A stretch of DNA of 64,000 nucleotides, taken from the NCBI GenBank assembly GCA_031414695.1, contig JANNWG010000014.1:124001-188000 (forward strand), read 5' to 3'. Numbering within the stretch: the stretch's first letter is position 1; every line of letters starts with the position of its first letter. The notes under the pieces were generated by a model. The model was not told the origin of the DNA. It was given only the letters and a program-made list of their open reading frames with translations, and did not search any database. This document shows positions 54,527 to 62,980 of the stretch, piece by piece. A program made the position numbers and the translations under genes. The DNA is from UKL13-2 sp031414695. Its GTDB lineage: Bacteria > Pseudomonadota > Gammaproteobacteria > Burkholderiales > Usitatibacteraceae.

Positions 54527-54600
54527 CGCTAACATTGACGGGCGTTTTGAAGCACAAATGCTTGAAGAGTGCCGTCAGTGATAGAGTTTACTGATTTTTT
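54527..54600 (+). repeat. Dispersed 3' palindromic element, copy H
   Basis: TGACGGGCGTTTTGAAGCA (54536) pairs with TGCTTGAAGAGTGCCGTCA (ending 54577), 14 of 19 complementary, around CAAA. The right flank AGTGATAGAGTTTACTGATTTTTT runs up to the stop codon of the CoA-transferase gene and aligns with copy A on the opposite strand. Confidence 0.7.
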
Positions 54601-55864
54601 ATTTTTTCAACGCTGCATTAAACGCGCCAGCCTGCTTAAGCGCCGCAACCTTGTCGGCATCGTAGCCCAAGTCGTTTTGCAACACATCCTCATTGTGCTC
54701 ACCTAAATACGGTGCGCGTTTGATCACGGCGGGTGAAGCGGAAAGTTTGATTGGCATGCCGACGTTAAACCAGCTGCCGCGCTTTTCATCGGCGATTTCT
54801 ACGTACATTTCGCGTCCGCGAATGTGCTCGTCAGTTGCCAAATCGGTAGTGGACATAATCGGGCCGCATGGCACATCAATCGGATTAAGTATCGCCATTA
54901 CTTCACGCTTGGTGTAATTGGCGGCGAATTGGTTGATGAGCGCCCACATCGCTATTTGATTTTTACGGCGCTCGGCGATAGTGGAGAAGCGAGTATCAGT
55001 GGCGAGGTTGGCAACGCCAAGTTCGGCGCCGATTTTGTCTGCTAACGCCACCCAAACCGCTTCTTGCACCACGACGTAGATCCAATCATTTGCGCCGTGC
55101 GGCTTGCAGTGAATGGCATTGCCAAGTTGCCCGCCGCCCGAATCATTGCCCGCGCGCGGCACGTCGCCCATACCGATCGATGTCGGTACCGAATACTCAG
55201 GCAACGCACCGTTTGCAAGCCGTTGATGATCGCGAAATTTCACGCGGCACAAATTCATCACGCCATCCATCATTGCCACCTCAACATATTGACCAAGGCC
55301 GGTGCGATTAACTTGATTAAGCGCAGCCAATAAGCCAATCGCCAAATGTAGCCCAGTACCAGAATCACCAATTTGTGCGCCCGTAACAAATGGCGTGCCT
55401 GTTCCCTCACCAGTGGTGCTCATTGCGCCACCCATTGCTTGCGCAACATTTTCGTAGGCTTTAAATTCTGCATAAGGGCCAGTTGAGCCAAAGCCCTTAA
55501 TTGAACCCATGATAATTTTAGGGTTAATCGCGTGAATTTTTTCCCACGTAAAGCCCAATCTATCCAATACGCCTGGGCCAAAATTTTCCATCACGATGTC
55601 GCAAGTTTTTAGTAGATCAACAAAGACAGATTTACCTTCTGCCGACTTCATGTTGACGGTAATAGAGCGCTTATTGCAATTAAGCATGGTGAAATAAAGC
55701 GAATCCTGTCCCACAATGTCGCGTAATTGTCCGCGCGTGGCGTCGCCCTGTGGCGGTTCAAACTTAATCACATCCGCGCCCATCCAGGCGAGCAATTGCG
55801 AGCAGGTGGGGCCAGCTTGCACGTGGGTCATGTCGAGAATTTTTATATTGTTTAGAGCTTGCAT
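54599..55864 (-). CDS. Family III CoA-transferase, formyl-CoA:oxalate CoA-transferase-like
   Basis: 421 residues from the ATG at 55864; a GTG three codons upstream is possible. The protein follows formyl-CoA transferase closely: ILDMTHVQAGPTCSQLLAW, SLYFTMLNCNKRSITVNMK, VMENFGPGVLDRLGFTW, the catalytic Asp in QIGDSGTGLHLAIG and PRAGNDSGGGQLG. It would move CoA between formate and oxalate or similar acids. No oxalyl-CoA decarboxylase is in the window, so the true substrate may differ. Its stop codon abuts a dispersed palindromic element. Confidence 0.82.
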   Translation of the reverse strand: MQALNNIKILDMTHVQAGPTCSQLLAWMGADVIKFEPPQGDATRGQLRDIVGQDSLYFTMLNCNKRSITVNMKSAEGKSVFVDLLKTCDIVMENFGPGVLDRLGFTWEKIHAINPKIIMGSIKGFGSTGPYAEFKAYENVAQAMGGAMSTTGEGTGTPFVTGAQIGDSGTGLHLAIGLLAALNQVNRTGLGQYVEVAMMDGVMNLCRVKFRDHQRLANGALPEYSVPTSIGMGDVPRAGNDSGGGQLGNAIHCKPHGANDWIYVVVQEAVWVALADKIGAELGVANLATDTRFSTIAERRKNQIAMWALINQFAANYTKREVMAILNPIDVPCGPIMSTTDLATDEHIRGREMYVEIADEKRGSWFNVGMPIKLSASPAVIKRAPYLGEHNEDVLQNDLGYDADKVAALKQAGAFNAALKK

Positions 55865-55932
55865 AGGGATCACTTAAAAAATGTAGTGTGGCAAGGTTGC
55901 CGCTGCAGATGTGAGGGCAGTGTTTAGTCTTT

Positions 55933-56649
55933 TTACACCAATGCCGCGCGTTGTGCCGCGACTAGCTGTTGAATCCCCGCTTGTGCCAAGCTAAGTAGTT
56001 CATCTGATTGCGCACGCGTGAATGGCGCGCCTTCAGCAGTACCCTGAATCTCAATAAACGCTCCGCTGCCGGTCATGACTACATTCATGTCGGTCTCACA
56101 GGTTGAGTCTTCACTGTAATCAAGATCAAGTATTGCGCCAGTGCTGTTGAGTCCAACCGAGACAGCGGCAACATAATCCCGAATGGGGGTTTGTTTAATC
56201 AAGCCTTTTTTGAGGAGAACATTTACCGCATCTTCAAGCGCAACGTAGGCCCCAGTGATCGCAGCACAGCGAGTGCCACCGTCAGCTTGAATGACATCGC
56301 AGTCGAGGGTGATCTGACGCTCACCTAGCAATTTTAAGTCAACGACTGCACGCAGGCTGCGACCTATTAAGCGTTGAATTTCTTGTGTGCGCCCTGTTTG
56401 TTTACCGCGCGCGGCTTCACGATCACTGCGTGTATTCGTTGCGCGTGGCAGCATGCCGTATTCTGCCGTTACCCAGCCTTCACCGGAATTTTTTTTGTGC
56501 GGCGGCACGCGCTCTTCAACGCTCGCAGTGCACAGCACCTTGGTGTCACCAATCGCAATTAAAACGGAACCTTCCGCATGCTTGGTGTAGTGACGTGTGA
56601 TGGTGACGGGACGTAATTCTGACTGACTGCGGCTATATGACCTTGGCAT
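55933..56649 (-). CDS. rph: Ribonuclease PH
   Basis: A 238-residue phosphorolytic 3'-5' exoribonuclease that trims tRNA 3' ends. Visible are RPVTITRHYTKHAEGSVLI, GWVTAEYGMLPRATNTRSDR, the phosphate-binding GRTQEIQRLIGRSLRAVVD and DCDVIQADGGTRCAAITGAY. AGGAAG precedes the ATG. The PP2C gene ends 17 bases upstream. Confidence 0.97.
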   Translation of the reverse strand: MPRSYSRSQSELRPVTITRHYTKHAEGSVLIAIGDTKVLCTASVEERVPPHKKNSGEGWVTAEYGMLPRATNTRSDREAARGKQTGRTQEIQRLIGRSLRAVVDLKLLGERQITLDCDVIQADGGTRCAAITGAYVALEDAVNVLLKKGLIKQTPIRDYVAAVSVGLNSTGAILDLDYSEDSTCETDMNVVMTGSGAFIEIQGTAEGAPFTRAQSDELLSLAQAGIQQLVAAQRAALV

Positions 56650-56666
56650 GTTCTTCCTAAAAAAAC

Positions 56667-57575
56667 TTAACGGCTTACTTTTTTAATCGCACTCTGAATT
56701 TCCGCAATGGCTCGCTCAATATCATCGTCCGATATTTCATCTTTCAAGCCCGCGATTTGTTGTGTGGTGTTCATCGACGACGTAAAGCCTTCAATTGGAC
56801 CAGTCTCCGACACGTTGTTTCCGAGTTCATCATCTTCCTGCTTTTCCCATCGCATCGCCACGACGGATAAATTATCTGACTCCGAACCCGCTTTGCGTTC
56901 AGCATCTTCAATGAGCTTTGGCACCAACGAAATAACTTCGGCATCTACACTCTGTGCGGCAATGCTGTCTGTATTGAGAGGACCCCAAAAGCCATCAGTT
57001 GATATCCAGATGCTATCGCCGACTTGTAGTAACCATTCTTCAGAGTGCGTAATAGTTGGAGGTAAAACACCGCCTAAACAATTGTAAATTTTATTACGGT
57101 CAGGGTGAACTGCCGCCTGTGCTGGCGTGAGTATGCCTGCATCAATCATCTGCTGTACACGTGAATGATCAGCCGTGACAGCGGCCAGTCGACCTGAACG
57201 CATTAAATAAAGCCGTGAATCGCCTACATGCGCCCAGCACGCTTTACCGCGTTGAATCACAACCGCAACGACGGTTGTGCGCGGACACTCTAACATGTCG
57301 TTTTTATCGGCAAATGCCACAATTGCGCGATGAGCAGCTTGTACCGCAGCGTCTAAAAATTCTTTTGGTCGACGCAGTATCGTGCGCGCTTCTGTCTGAA
57401 ACCGGTTGTTGATAGTGTTGACCGCGATTTCAGCCGCTATCTCGCCACGTGCGTGGCCGCCCATACCATCCGCAATCACCATTAACATGACGTCTTTAGA
57501 GTACGAGTAGGCGAGCCTATCTTGGTTGACCTTGCGCCCACCAATATTGCTTTGCTGAGCTATTGTGAAGCGCAT
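56667..57575 (-). CDS. PP2C-type protein phosphatase
   Basis: 302 residues. Metal-binding motifs are intact: QDRLAYSYSKDVMLMVIADG with DGMGGHARGEIAAE, AHVGDSRLYLMRSG, VTADHS and SDNLSVVAMRW. These Mn/Mg-dependent phosphatases remove phosphate from Ser/Thr and typically antagonise the neighbouring kinase. The gene begins one base after the kinase stop, so the two are translationally coupled. A C-terminal extension of about 50 residues is acidic. Confidence 0.93.
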   Translation of the reverse strand: MRFTIAQQSNIGGRKVNQDRLAYSYSKDVMLMVIADGMGGHARGEIAAEIAVNTINNRFQTEARTILRRPKEFLDAAVQAAHRAIVAFADKNDMLECPRTTVVAVVIQRGKACWAHVGDSRLYLMRSGRLAAVTADHSRVQQMIDAGILTPAQAAVHPDRNKIYNCLGGVLPPTITHSEEWLLQVGDSIWISTDGFWGPLNTDSIAAQSVDAEVISLVPKLIEDAERKAGSESDNLSVVAMRWEKQEDDELGNNVSETGPIEGFTSSMNTTQQIAGLKDEISDDDIERAIAEIQSAIKKVSR

Positions 57576-57576
57576 C

Positions 57577-58539
57577 TCAGAAAATCTTTTTGTTAAGGGT
57601 TGCTTTGACGCGGCTCGTGAAGCTCGTCTCCGCAGTTGTGACTTCTACATCAGTGCGCCATTCGGATACATCCTTCATTAGCGCGCGTTGTAATTCAAAT
57701 GCTGACTGCGGACGTGCTAAATGATCAAGGTGCAAACACCAATCAACAATATCGTATAAATCTTCTGAATAGGCGCTTTTTGCGAGCGTACGCAACGGTA
57801 TTAATTTATCTTCCACCACGCGTTCATTGGCCGGCTGTGGATGCGCCCCACCAATGGCGGTATAAAGCGTTGCGCCAATCGCATAGATATCTGTCCACGG
57901 ACCCATTTCATCGGTATTACGATACTGCTCACTTGCGGCATAGCCAGCAGTGTACATAGGACGAAGTTTTGGTGCATCTGCTGTGAGCGACTGTCGTGCC
58001 GCGCCAAAATCGAGCAATACGGGCTTGCCTTCCATTGTGATGTAAATATTGGCGGGCTTAATATCTAAATGCAGCAACTTATTGGCGTGGACTTCACGCA
58101 ACCCATTGAGCAAGTGCGTAAACATGCGGCGAATAAAGCGCTCAGAAAATTCATGACGATGGCGGTGAATGTGAAATTGCAGCGTACGCCCACGCACATA
58201 TTGCATGACCATATAAACAGTTTCGTTAGCACGGAAAAAATTCTCAACCCTAACAATATTCGGGTGAGAAATCATGGCTAGTGAGCGGCCCTCTTCAAAA
58301 AAACATTTCAAGCCATGCCTAAAGATCGACAAATTGTCGTCGGAACTAATGGTGACCAATGCGCCGTCAGAGCGGACAACTAGCGCGGATGGTAAATACT
58401 CTTTTACCGCGACAGGCACATTGGTTTCGTCATGCGCCAAATACACTATCGAAAAGCCGCCCGAAGAAAGCACTTTGTCGATAGTGTAGTTTTGTAGTTG
58501 GTAGCCCTCCGGTAGCGGCTGATTGGTTTGTGATGCCAT
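57577..58539 (-). CDS. Serine/threonine protein kinase (non-RD type)
   Basis: A 320-residue cytosolic Hanks-type kinase with no membrane helix. Present are SSGGFSIVYLAHDE (glycine loop), catalytic Lys in VAVKEYLPSAL, LLHLDIKPANIYI and VLLDFGAARQSL. The HRD arginine is replaced by Leu (HLD), which implies activity independent of activation-loop phosphorylation. It is first in an operon with the PP2C gene and probably rph. Substrates are unknown. Confidence 0.92.
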   Translation of the reverse strand: MASQTNQPLPEGYQLQNYTIDKVLSSGGFSIVYLAHDETNVPVAVKEYLPSALVVRSDGALVTISSDDNLSIFRHGLKCFFEEGRSLAMISHPNIVRVENFFRANETVYMVMQYVRGRTLQFHIHRHRHEFSERFIRRMFTHLLNGLREVHANKLLHLDIKPANIYITMEGKPVLLDFGAARQSLTADAPKLRPMYTAGYAASEQYRNTDEMGPWTDIYAIGATLYTAIGGAHPQPANERVVEDKLIPLRTLAKSAYSEDLYDIVDWCLHLDHLARPQSAFELQRALMKDVSEWRTDVEVTTAETSFTSRVKATLNKKIF

Positions 58540-58594
58540 GTTTCAATTAAGAGTATGTGAGCGCTGTTCGCCGTTCGTGAGACGTAGTCCGATG

Positions 58595-58622
58595 ATGACA
58601 CCTAATGACCGTAAGCTATAAT
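58595..58622 (+). promoter_or_regulatory. Putative sigma70 promoter of yicC
   Basis: ATGACA (-35, 5 of 6 consensus) and TATAAT (-10, perfect, 58617-58622) are separated by 16 bases, in the divergent gap between the kinase gene and yicC. The start of transcription would be near 58629, giving a leader of about 100 bases. Confidence 0.5.
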
Positions 58623-58727
58623 TGTGCCCGAAACTCAAGCTTAGAACACGTGATGACCGTAATTACGGGATATCCTGACGTGTGCCCCACTTAATTGCTC
58701 GCTTCCAACTCGAAAAGTCTTTCTGCT

Positions 58728-59606
58728 ATGGCGCAACCTGTAAAAAGCATGACGGGCTTCGCCGCCGTCACTGGTGAAGTGATCGGTGGTCGTATCGCCA
58801 TTGAGCTGAAGTCAGTTAATCATCGTTATTTGGAATTTCAAACGCGTATGTCTGAGGATATACGGACGCTCGAAGGGGCAATGCGAGAGCAAATTGCCGC
58901 CACGTTAACGCGCGGCAAAGTTGATTGTCGCGTTACCTTAACGAGTGATCAAAGCCAATCAGCGAGTGAGCCGAATAGCGGCGCATTGGCGGCGCTTAAA
59001 CAATCTCAAGATGCAATATTGGCAAGCTTTAAGACCGATGCACGACCGTTATCAGTCTGGGAAATAATGCATTCGCCAGGCGTAATGGCGGCTGCTGAAA
59101 TGACAGCGGAATCGTTAAAGTCACCGCTATTGGTGCTATTTGCTAAGGCTGTTAGCGAATTAAACGAGACTCGCGTGCGAGAAGGCGAAAAACTTGCGGC
59201 AATGATTGTTGAACGGCTCGACGGCATTGATAAATTAACCACACTAATTGCCCCACTAGTACCGCAAATGGTTGCTTCTTACGAAGAAAAATTACGTCAG
59301 CGAATCGCCGATGCTGACCTGAACGCAGCCAGTGACGATAGACTCAAACAAGAAGTTGTTTTATTCGCTTCACGCATAGATATCGCCGAAGAATTAAATC
59401 GCTTAGGCGCACATGTGAGCGAAGTGCGCCGCGTGCTCAAAGGTGGCGGCGCGATTGGTAAAAGACTGGATTTTTTAATGCAAGAACTAAACCGCGAATC
59501 AAACACGTTAGGTTCAAAATCGGTTTCGACCGAATCTACTAAGGTCTCTATTGAGCTGAAAGTATTGATTGAACAAATGCGTGAGCAAATACAAAATATT
59601 GAGTAA
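58728..59606 (+). CDS. yicC: YicC-family endoribonuclease
   Basis: 292 residues from the ATG at 58728, which starts the conserved KSMTGFAAVTGE; an in-frame TTG 11 codons earlier is less likely. The family signature ELKSVNHRYLEFQTRM and the C-terminal LDFLMQELNRESNTLGSKS, with helical EQMREQIQNIE, are complete. YicC proteins act as endoribonucleases linked to small-RNA decay. It is upstream of gmk, a usual order. Confidence 0.93.
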   Translation: MAQPVKSMTGFAAVTGEVIGGRIAIELKSVNHRYLEFQTRMSEDIRTLEGAMREQIAATLTRGKVDCRVTLTSDQSQSASEPNSGALAALKQSQDAILASFKTDARPLSVWEIMHSPGVMAAAEMTAESLKSPLLVLFAKAVSELNETRVREGEKLAAMIVERLDGIDKLTTLIAPLVPQMVASYEEKLRQRIADADLNAASDDRLKQEVVLFASRIDIAEELNRLGAHVSEVRRVLKGGGAIGKRLDFLMQELNRESNTLGSKSVSTESTKVSIELKVLIEQMREQIQNIE

Positions 59607-59613
59607 TTTTTTT

Positions 59614-59710
59614 CGTTAAGAGTTGGGTGTTTGACATTAAGCATAGCCATGGTTTTTATATAACTCTACTGCTAACTGCTCACCACAATAATTACGCCCA
59701 ACGCTTAACG
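59614..59710. repeat. Inverted repeat between yicC and gmk
   Basis: CGTTAAGAGTTGGGTGT (59614-59630) and ACGCCCAACGCTTAACG (59694-59710) are complementary at 15 of 17 positions, with 63 bases between. The sequence after the right arm, CCAAACGCCC, resembles further GTTAAGCGTTGGGCG-like units. It may be a terminator-attenuator ahead of gmk or a small repeat element. Confidence 0.55.
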
Positions 59711-59751
59711 CCAAACGCCCACCCGAAACCCTAATCCCACCTCACAAAAAT

Positions 59752-60351
59752 ATGTCAGGCTGCTTATTCACTATCGTAGCACCCTCAGGTGCTGGCAAAT
59801 CCAGCTTGGTAGCGGGTTTGCTCGAGCTTCAGCCGAGCATTCGTGTGTCCATTTCGACCACCACGCGCGCGCCGCGACCGGGTGAAATCAGTGGCCGTGA
59901 GTACCATTTTGTGACGCGTGAAGCATTCAAAGCGTTAATTGAGTCGGGCGAATTTCTCGAATATGCTGAGGTGTACGGTAATTTTTACGGCACATCAAAA
60001 AAATGGATAGAAGAAACCCGCGCCTCAGGGGCTGATGTTTTGCTTGAAATTGATTGGCAGGGTGCAAAATCGGTTAAAAAAATCTTCCCTGACATGGTCT
60101 ATATCTATATATTGCCGCCCTCAATTGAGGAGCTGCAACGCCGATTAATCAAGCGTGCGAAGGATTTACCTGCGGTCATTGAGCGGCGTTTAAGTGAGGC
60201 GCGCGAGGACTTAAAACACGTCTATAAAGCCGACTATGTTATTATCAATAAAGATTTCAATGTGGCATTGGCGGATTTATGCGCGATAACGCGTGCATGT
60301 GAATTAACCGCGACTCGCCAAATCGCGCGACACGCCGATTTAATCAAGTAA
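59752..60351 (+). CDS. gmk: Guanylate kinase
   Basis: A 199-residue P-loop enzyme that phosphorylates GMP to GDP. Seen are FTIVAPSGAGKSSLVAGLL, STTTRAPRPGEISGREYHF, EYAEVYGNFYGTSK, LEIDWQGAKSVK and YVIINKDF. The length is typical. No clear ribosome-binding site precedes the ATG at 59752, but the first residues match the family start. It forms a series with rpoZ, spoT and recG, as in many proteobacteria. Confidence 0.97.
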   Translation: MSGCLFTIVAPSGAGKSSLVAGLLELQPSIRVSISTTTRAPRPGEISGREYHFVTREAFKALIESGEFLEYAEVYGNFYGTSKKWIEETRASGADVLLEIDWQGAKSVKKIFPDMVYIYILPPSIEELQRRLIKRAKDLPAVIERRLSEAREDLKHVYKADYVIINKDFNVALADLCAITRACELTATRQIARHADLIK

Positions 60352-60442
60352 GCAGCACACTATTTTTAGCGTATTGCGTCAGCTTTCCAAAGCGAAGCAA
60401 CGCGGCTTTTTCGTTTTTTTGACATTGTAAAAGAGGCATCAA

Positions 60443-60676
60443 ATGGCACGTATTACCGTTGACGATTGCGTCAAACTCATTCCTAATCGTTTTGAATTAA
60501 CACTCGCCGCCACAGCGCGGGCACGTCAGCTTGCCATGGGTTCAGCACCCTATGTTGACCCGGGCAAAGATAAGCCGACCGTGATTGCGCTGCGCGAAAT
60601 CGCGGCAGGTTATATCAAAGTCGATATTTTGAAGCCGCACGTGCCGAGCTTGCCAACGGTACCAGCCGACATGTAA
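60443..60676 (+). CDS. rpoZ: RNA polymerase omega subunit
   Basis: A 77-residue omega subunit with the family pattern MARITVDDCVKLIPNRFELT, AATARARQLAMG and KPTVIALREIAAG. It assists RNA polymerase assembly and is part of a ppGpp binding site on the enzyme, which fits its position next to spoT. AGAGG precedes the ATG. Confidence 0.96.
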   Translation: MARITVDDCVKLIPNRFELTLAATARARQLAMGSAPYVDPGKDKPTVIALREIAAGYIKVDILKPHVPSLPTVPADM

Positions 60677-60697
60677 TTTTTTGAAGGGAGAGGAATT

Positions 60698-62980
60698 GTG
60701 TTGCCTGAAACGAATCCTCATCCTTTAATAGCCTCTGCGCCTACGCTACCGTCGATCATTGACCCAGTAGCATCCCTTGAGGCGCAGACATTAGCGACTT
60801 CCGAAGTCGCTTCGTTGAAGTCAACAATCAGTACGTATTTAAAGCCTGCCGATATTGAAAAAGTTGAGGCAGCTTACGCCATGGCGCGTGACGCACATGA
60901 AGGTCAAACGCGTCAGTCGGGCGAACCCTATATTACCCATCCCCTTGCGGTCGCGACATTGCTTGCGCAGTGGCATCTTGATGCGCAGGCGCTTATCGCT
61001 GCCATATTGCACGATGTGGTCGAAGACACGCCTACGACCAAAGACGAAATTGCCAAACGCTTTGGTAAACCCGTTGCTGATTTAGTTGATGGAGTATCTA
61101 AATTAGATAAATTGCAATTTGCTACGTTAGAAGAAGCGCAAGCAGAAAATTTTCGTAAGATGTTGCTCGCCATGGCGCGCGATGTGCGGGTGATATTGAT
61201 TAAGCTCGCAGACCGTTTGCACAATATGCGAACGCTTGATGCCGTCAAACAATCTAAGCAAGAGCGCGTTGCGCGTGAAACCTTAGAAATATATTCGCCG
61301 ATTGCGTATCGCTTAGGGCTCAATGCGGTGCATTACGAATTTGAAGACTTAGGTTTCAAAGTGCTACATCCAAATCGTTTCATGGTGCTCGAAAAAGCCG
61401 TGAAATCAGCGCGCGGCAATAGGCGCGAAGTCGTGAGCAAAATACTGGATGCGGTGAAATCGCGGCTTGCGGAATTTAAAGTTAACGCGGTCGTGAGCGG
61501 CCGTGAAAAACATTTGTCATCTATTTATAAAAAAATGCAGGAAAAGCATATTTCGTTTTCGGATGTGCTCGATATTTACGGCTTTCGCATCATTGTTGAT
61601 GATATGCCGTCGTGTTACTTAGCGCTTGGCGCATTGCATACGCTCTACAAGCCATTTCCCGGCAAATTCAAAGACTACATCGCGATCCCCAAAAATAACG
61701 GCTATCAGTCGCTACACACGACCCTATTTGGCCCATATGGCACGCCGGTTGAGTTGCAAATTCGCACGGCCAATATGCATAAAATTGCCGAGGCGGGCGT
61801 GGCCTCGCATTGGCTCTATAAAACGCTTGATGCTGAAGTCACCGACATGCAGCAAAAGACCCACCAGTGGCTGCAATCGCTATTAGAAATTCAATCCGGC
61901 ACGGGTGATGCGCTCGAATTTTTAGAGCACATTAAGGTTGATCTTTTCCCTGATGCTGTTTATGTGTTTTCGCCAAAGGGCAAAATTATTTCACTGCCAC
62001 GTAGCGCCACGCTGGTTGATTTTGCTTATGCAATACATTCAAACGTTGGCAATCGCGCTATTGCGGCTAAGGTCAATGACGAGTCCGCACCGTTATCGCA
62101 GGCGCTCAACAATGGTGATCGAGTAGAGATTGTGACGAGTGAAGAGGGCAGGCCTAATTTAGCCTGGCTTAACTATGCGGCCACCGGCCGTGCGCGTTCG
62201 CACATACGGCATTATTTGAAGACTACCCAACAATCTGAATCAGTAGAATTAGGTGAGTTGCTGCTAATCCAAGCGGTGAGCACGCTAAATTTTGACCCGA
62301 ATGACGTGGGCAAACTGCATTGGCAGCGATTACTCAAGGGTGACAGCGCACGAACCAAAGAGGAAGTGCTGGCCGAAATTGGGCTGGGTAAACGCTTAGC
62401 CATTGTGGCCGCGCGACGATTATTTGATATCGCTGAGTTAGAGCAACCGCAGCACAAACCCAAAGATGCGATTGTGATTCGTGGCACTGAAAATATGGCG
62501 GTGCAATTTGCCGCATGCTGCCGCCCAATACCCGGTGACCCAATTATTGCGGCGATGAAGGGCGGACAAGGACTCATCATTCACACCCATGATTGCCCGA
62601 CACTGCGTTCACATCACGCAAATGGTGCGGCCAAATTTGACCCCGATAAATGGATTGATGTTGATTGGGATCCGGCCATCAACAAATTGTTCAAAGTTGA
62701 TATCCGCATGGTGGTGACCGACGCACGTGGCGTTTTGGCTAAGCTCGCCGCTGAAATTTCGAGTGCCAACTCAAATATTGTGCATATTCGGATGGAAGAT
62801 ATTCCGCGCGATGTAAAATTTTCCACACTTAATTTCACCATTGAAGTGAACCATCGTCAGCACTTAGCGCGCGTGCTCAGGCAAATGCGCCAGCTTGAGG
62901 AGGTGGTACGGATTACGCGCGTAAAATCAGGCTCACATAAAGAAATTAAGAACGATATAAAATTAACTGCAAACCCATGA
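60698..62980 (+). CDS. spoT: Bifunctional (p)ppGpp synthetase/hydrolase SpoT
   Basis: 760 residues from a GTG preceded by GGGAGAGGA. The order is HD hydrolase with intact His105-Asp106 (AAILHDVVEDTPTT), synthetase domain (KFKDYIAIPKNNGYQSLHTT and TPVELQIRT), TGS (VYVFSPKGKIISLPRSATLV), a helical and zinc-finger-like region (CCRPIPGD), then a C-terminal ACT domain (VTDARGVLAKLAAEISSAN). Both active sites look complete, so it should make and degrade the alarmone. The gene order rpoZ-spoT-ridA-recG favours SpoT over RelA. Confidence 0.96.
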   Translation: MLPETNPHPLIASAPTLPSIIDPVASLEAQTLATSEVASLKSTISTYLKPADIEKVEAAYAMARDAHEGQTRQSGEPYITHPLAVATLLAQWHLDAQALIAAILHDVVEDTPTTKDEIAKRFGKPVADLVDGVSKLDKLQFATLEEAQAENFRKMLLAMARDVRVILIKLADRLHNMRTLDAVKQSKQERVARETLEIYSPIAYRLGLNAVHYEFEDLGFKVLHPNRFMVLEKAVKSARGNRREVVSKILDAVKSRLAEFKVNAVVSGREKHLSSIYKKMQEKHISFSDVLDIYGFRIIVDDMPSCYLALGALHTLYKPFPGKFKDYIAIPKNNGYQSLHTTLFGPYGTPVELQIRTANMHKIAEAGVASHWLYKTLDAEVTDMQQKTHQWLQSLLEIQSGTGDALEFLEHIKVDLFPDAVYVFSPKGKIISLPRSATLVDFAYAIHSNVGNRAIAAKVNDESAPLSQALNNGDRVEIVTSEEGRPNLAWLNYAATGRARSHIRHYLKTTQQSESVELGELLLIQAVSTLNFDPNDVGKLHWQRLLKGDSARTKEEVLAEIGLGKRLAIVAARRLFDIAELEQPQHKPKDAIVIRGTENMAVQFAACCRPIPGDPIIAAMKGGQGLIIHTHDCPTLRSHHANGAAKFDPDKWIDVDWDPAINKLFKVDIRMVVTDARGVLAKLAAEISSANSNIVHIRMEDIPRDVKFSTLNFTIEVNHRQHLARVLRQMRQLEEVVRITRVKSGSHKEIKNDIKLTANP

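Noticed and set aside
3785..54600. Palindromes as DNA-uptake sequences of the Neisseria type
   Set aside because: Uptake words are short and nearly invariant. Here the arms vary at many positions between copies, although type IV pilus genes are present.
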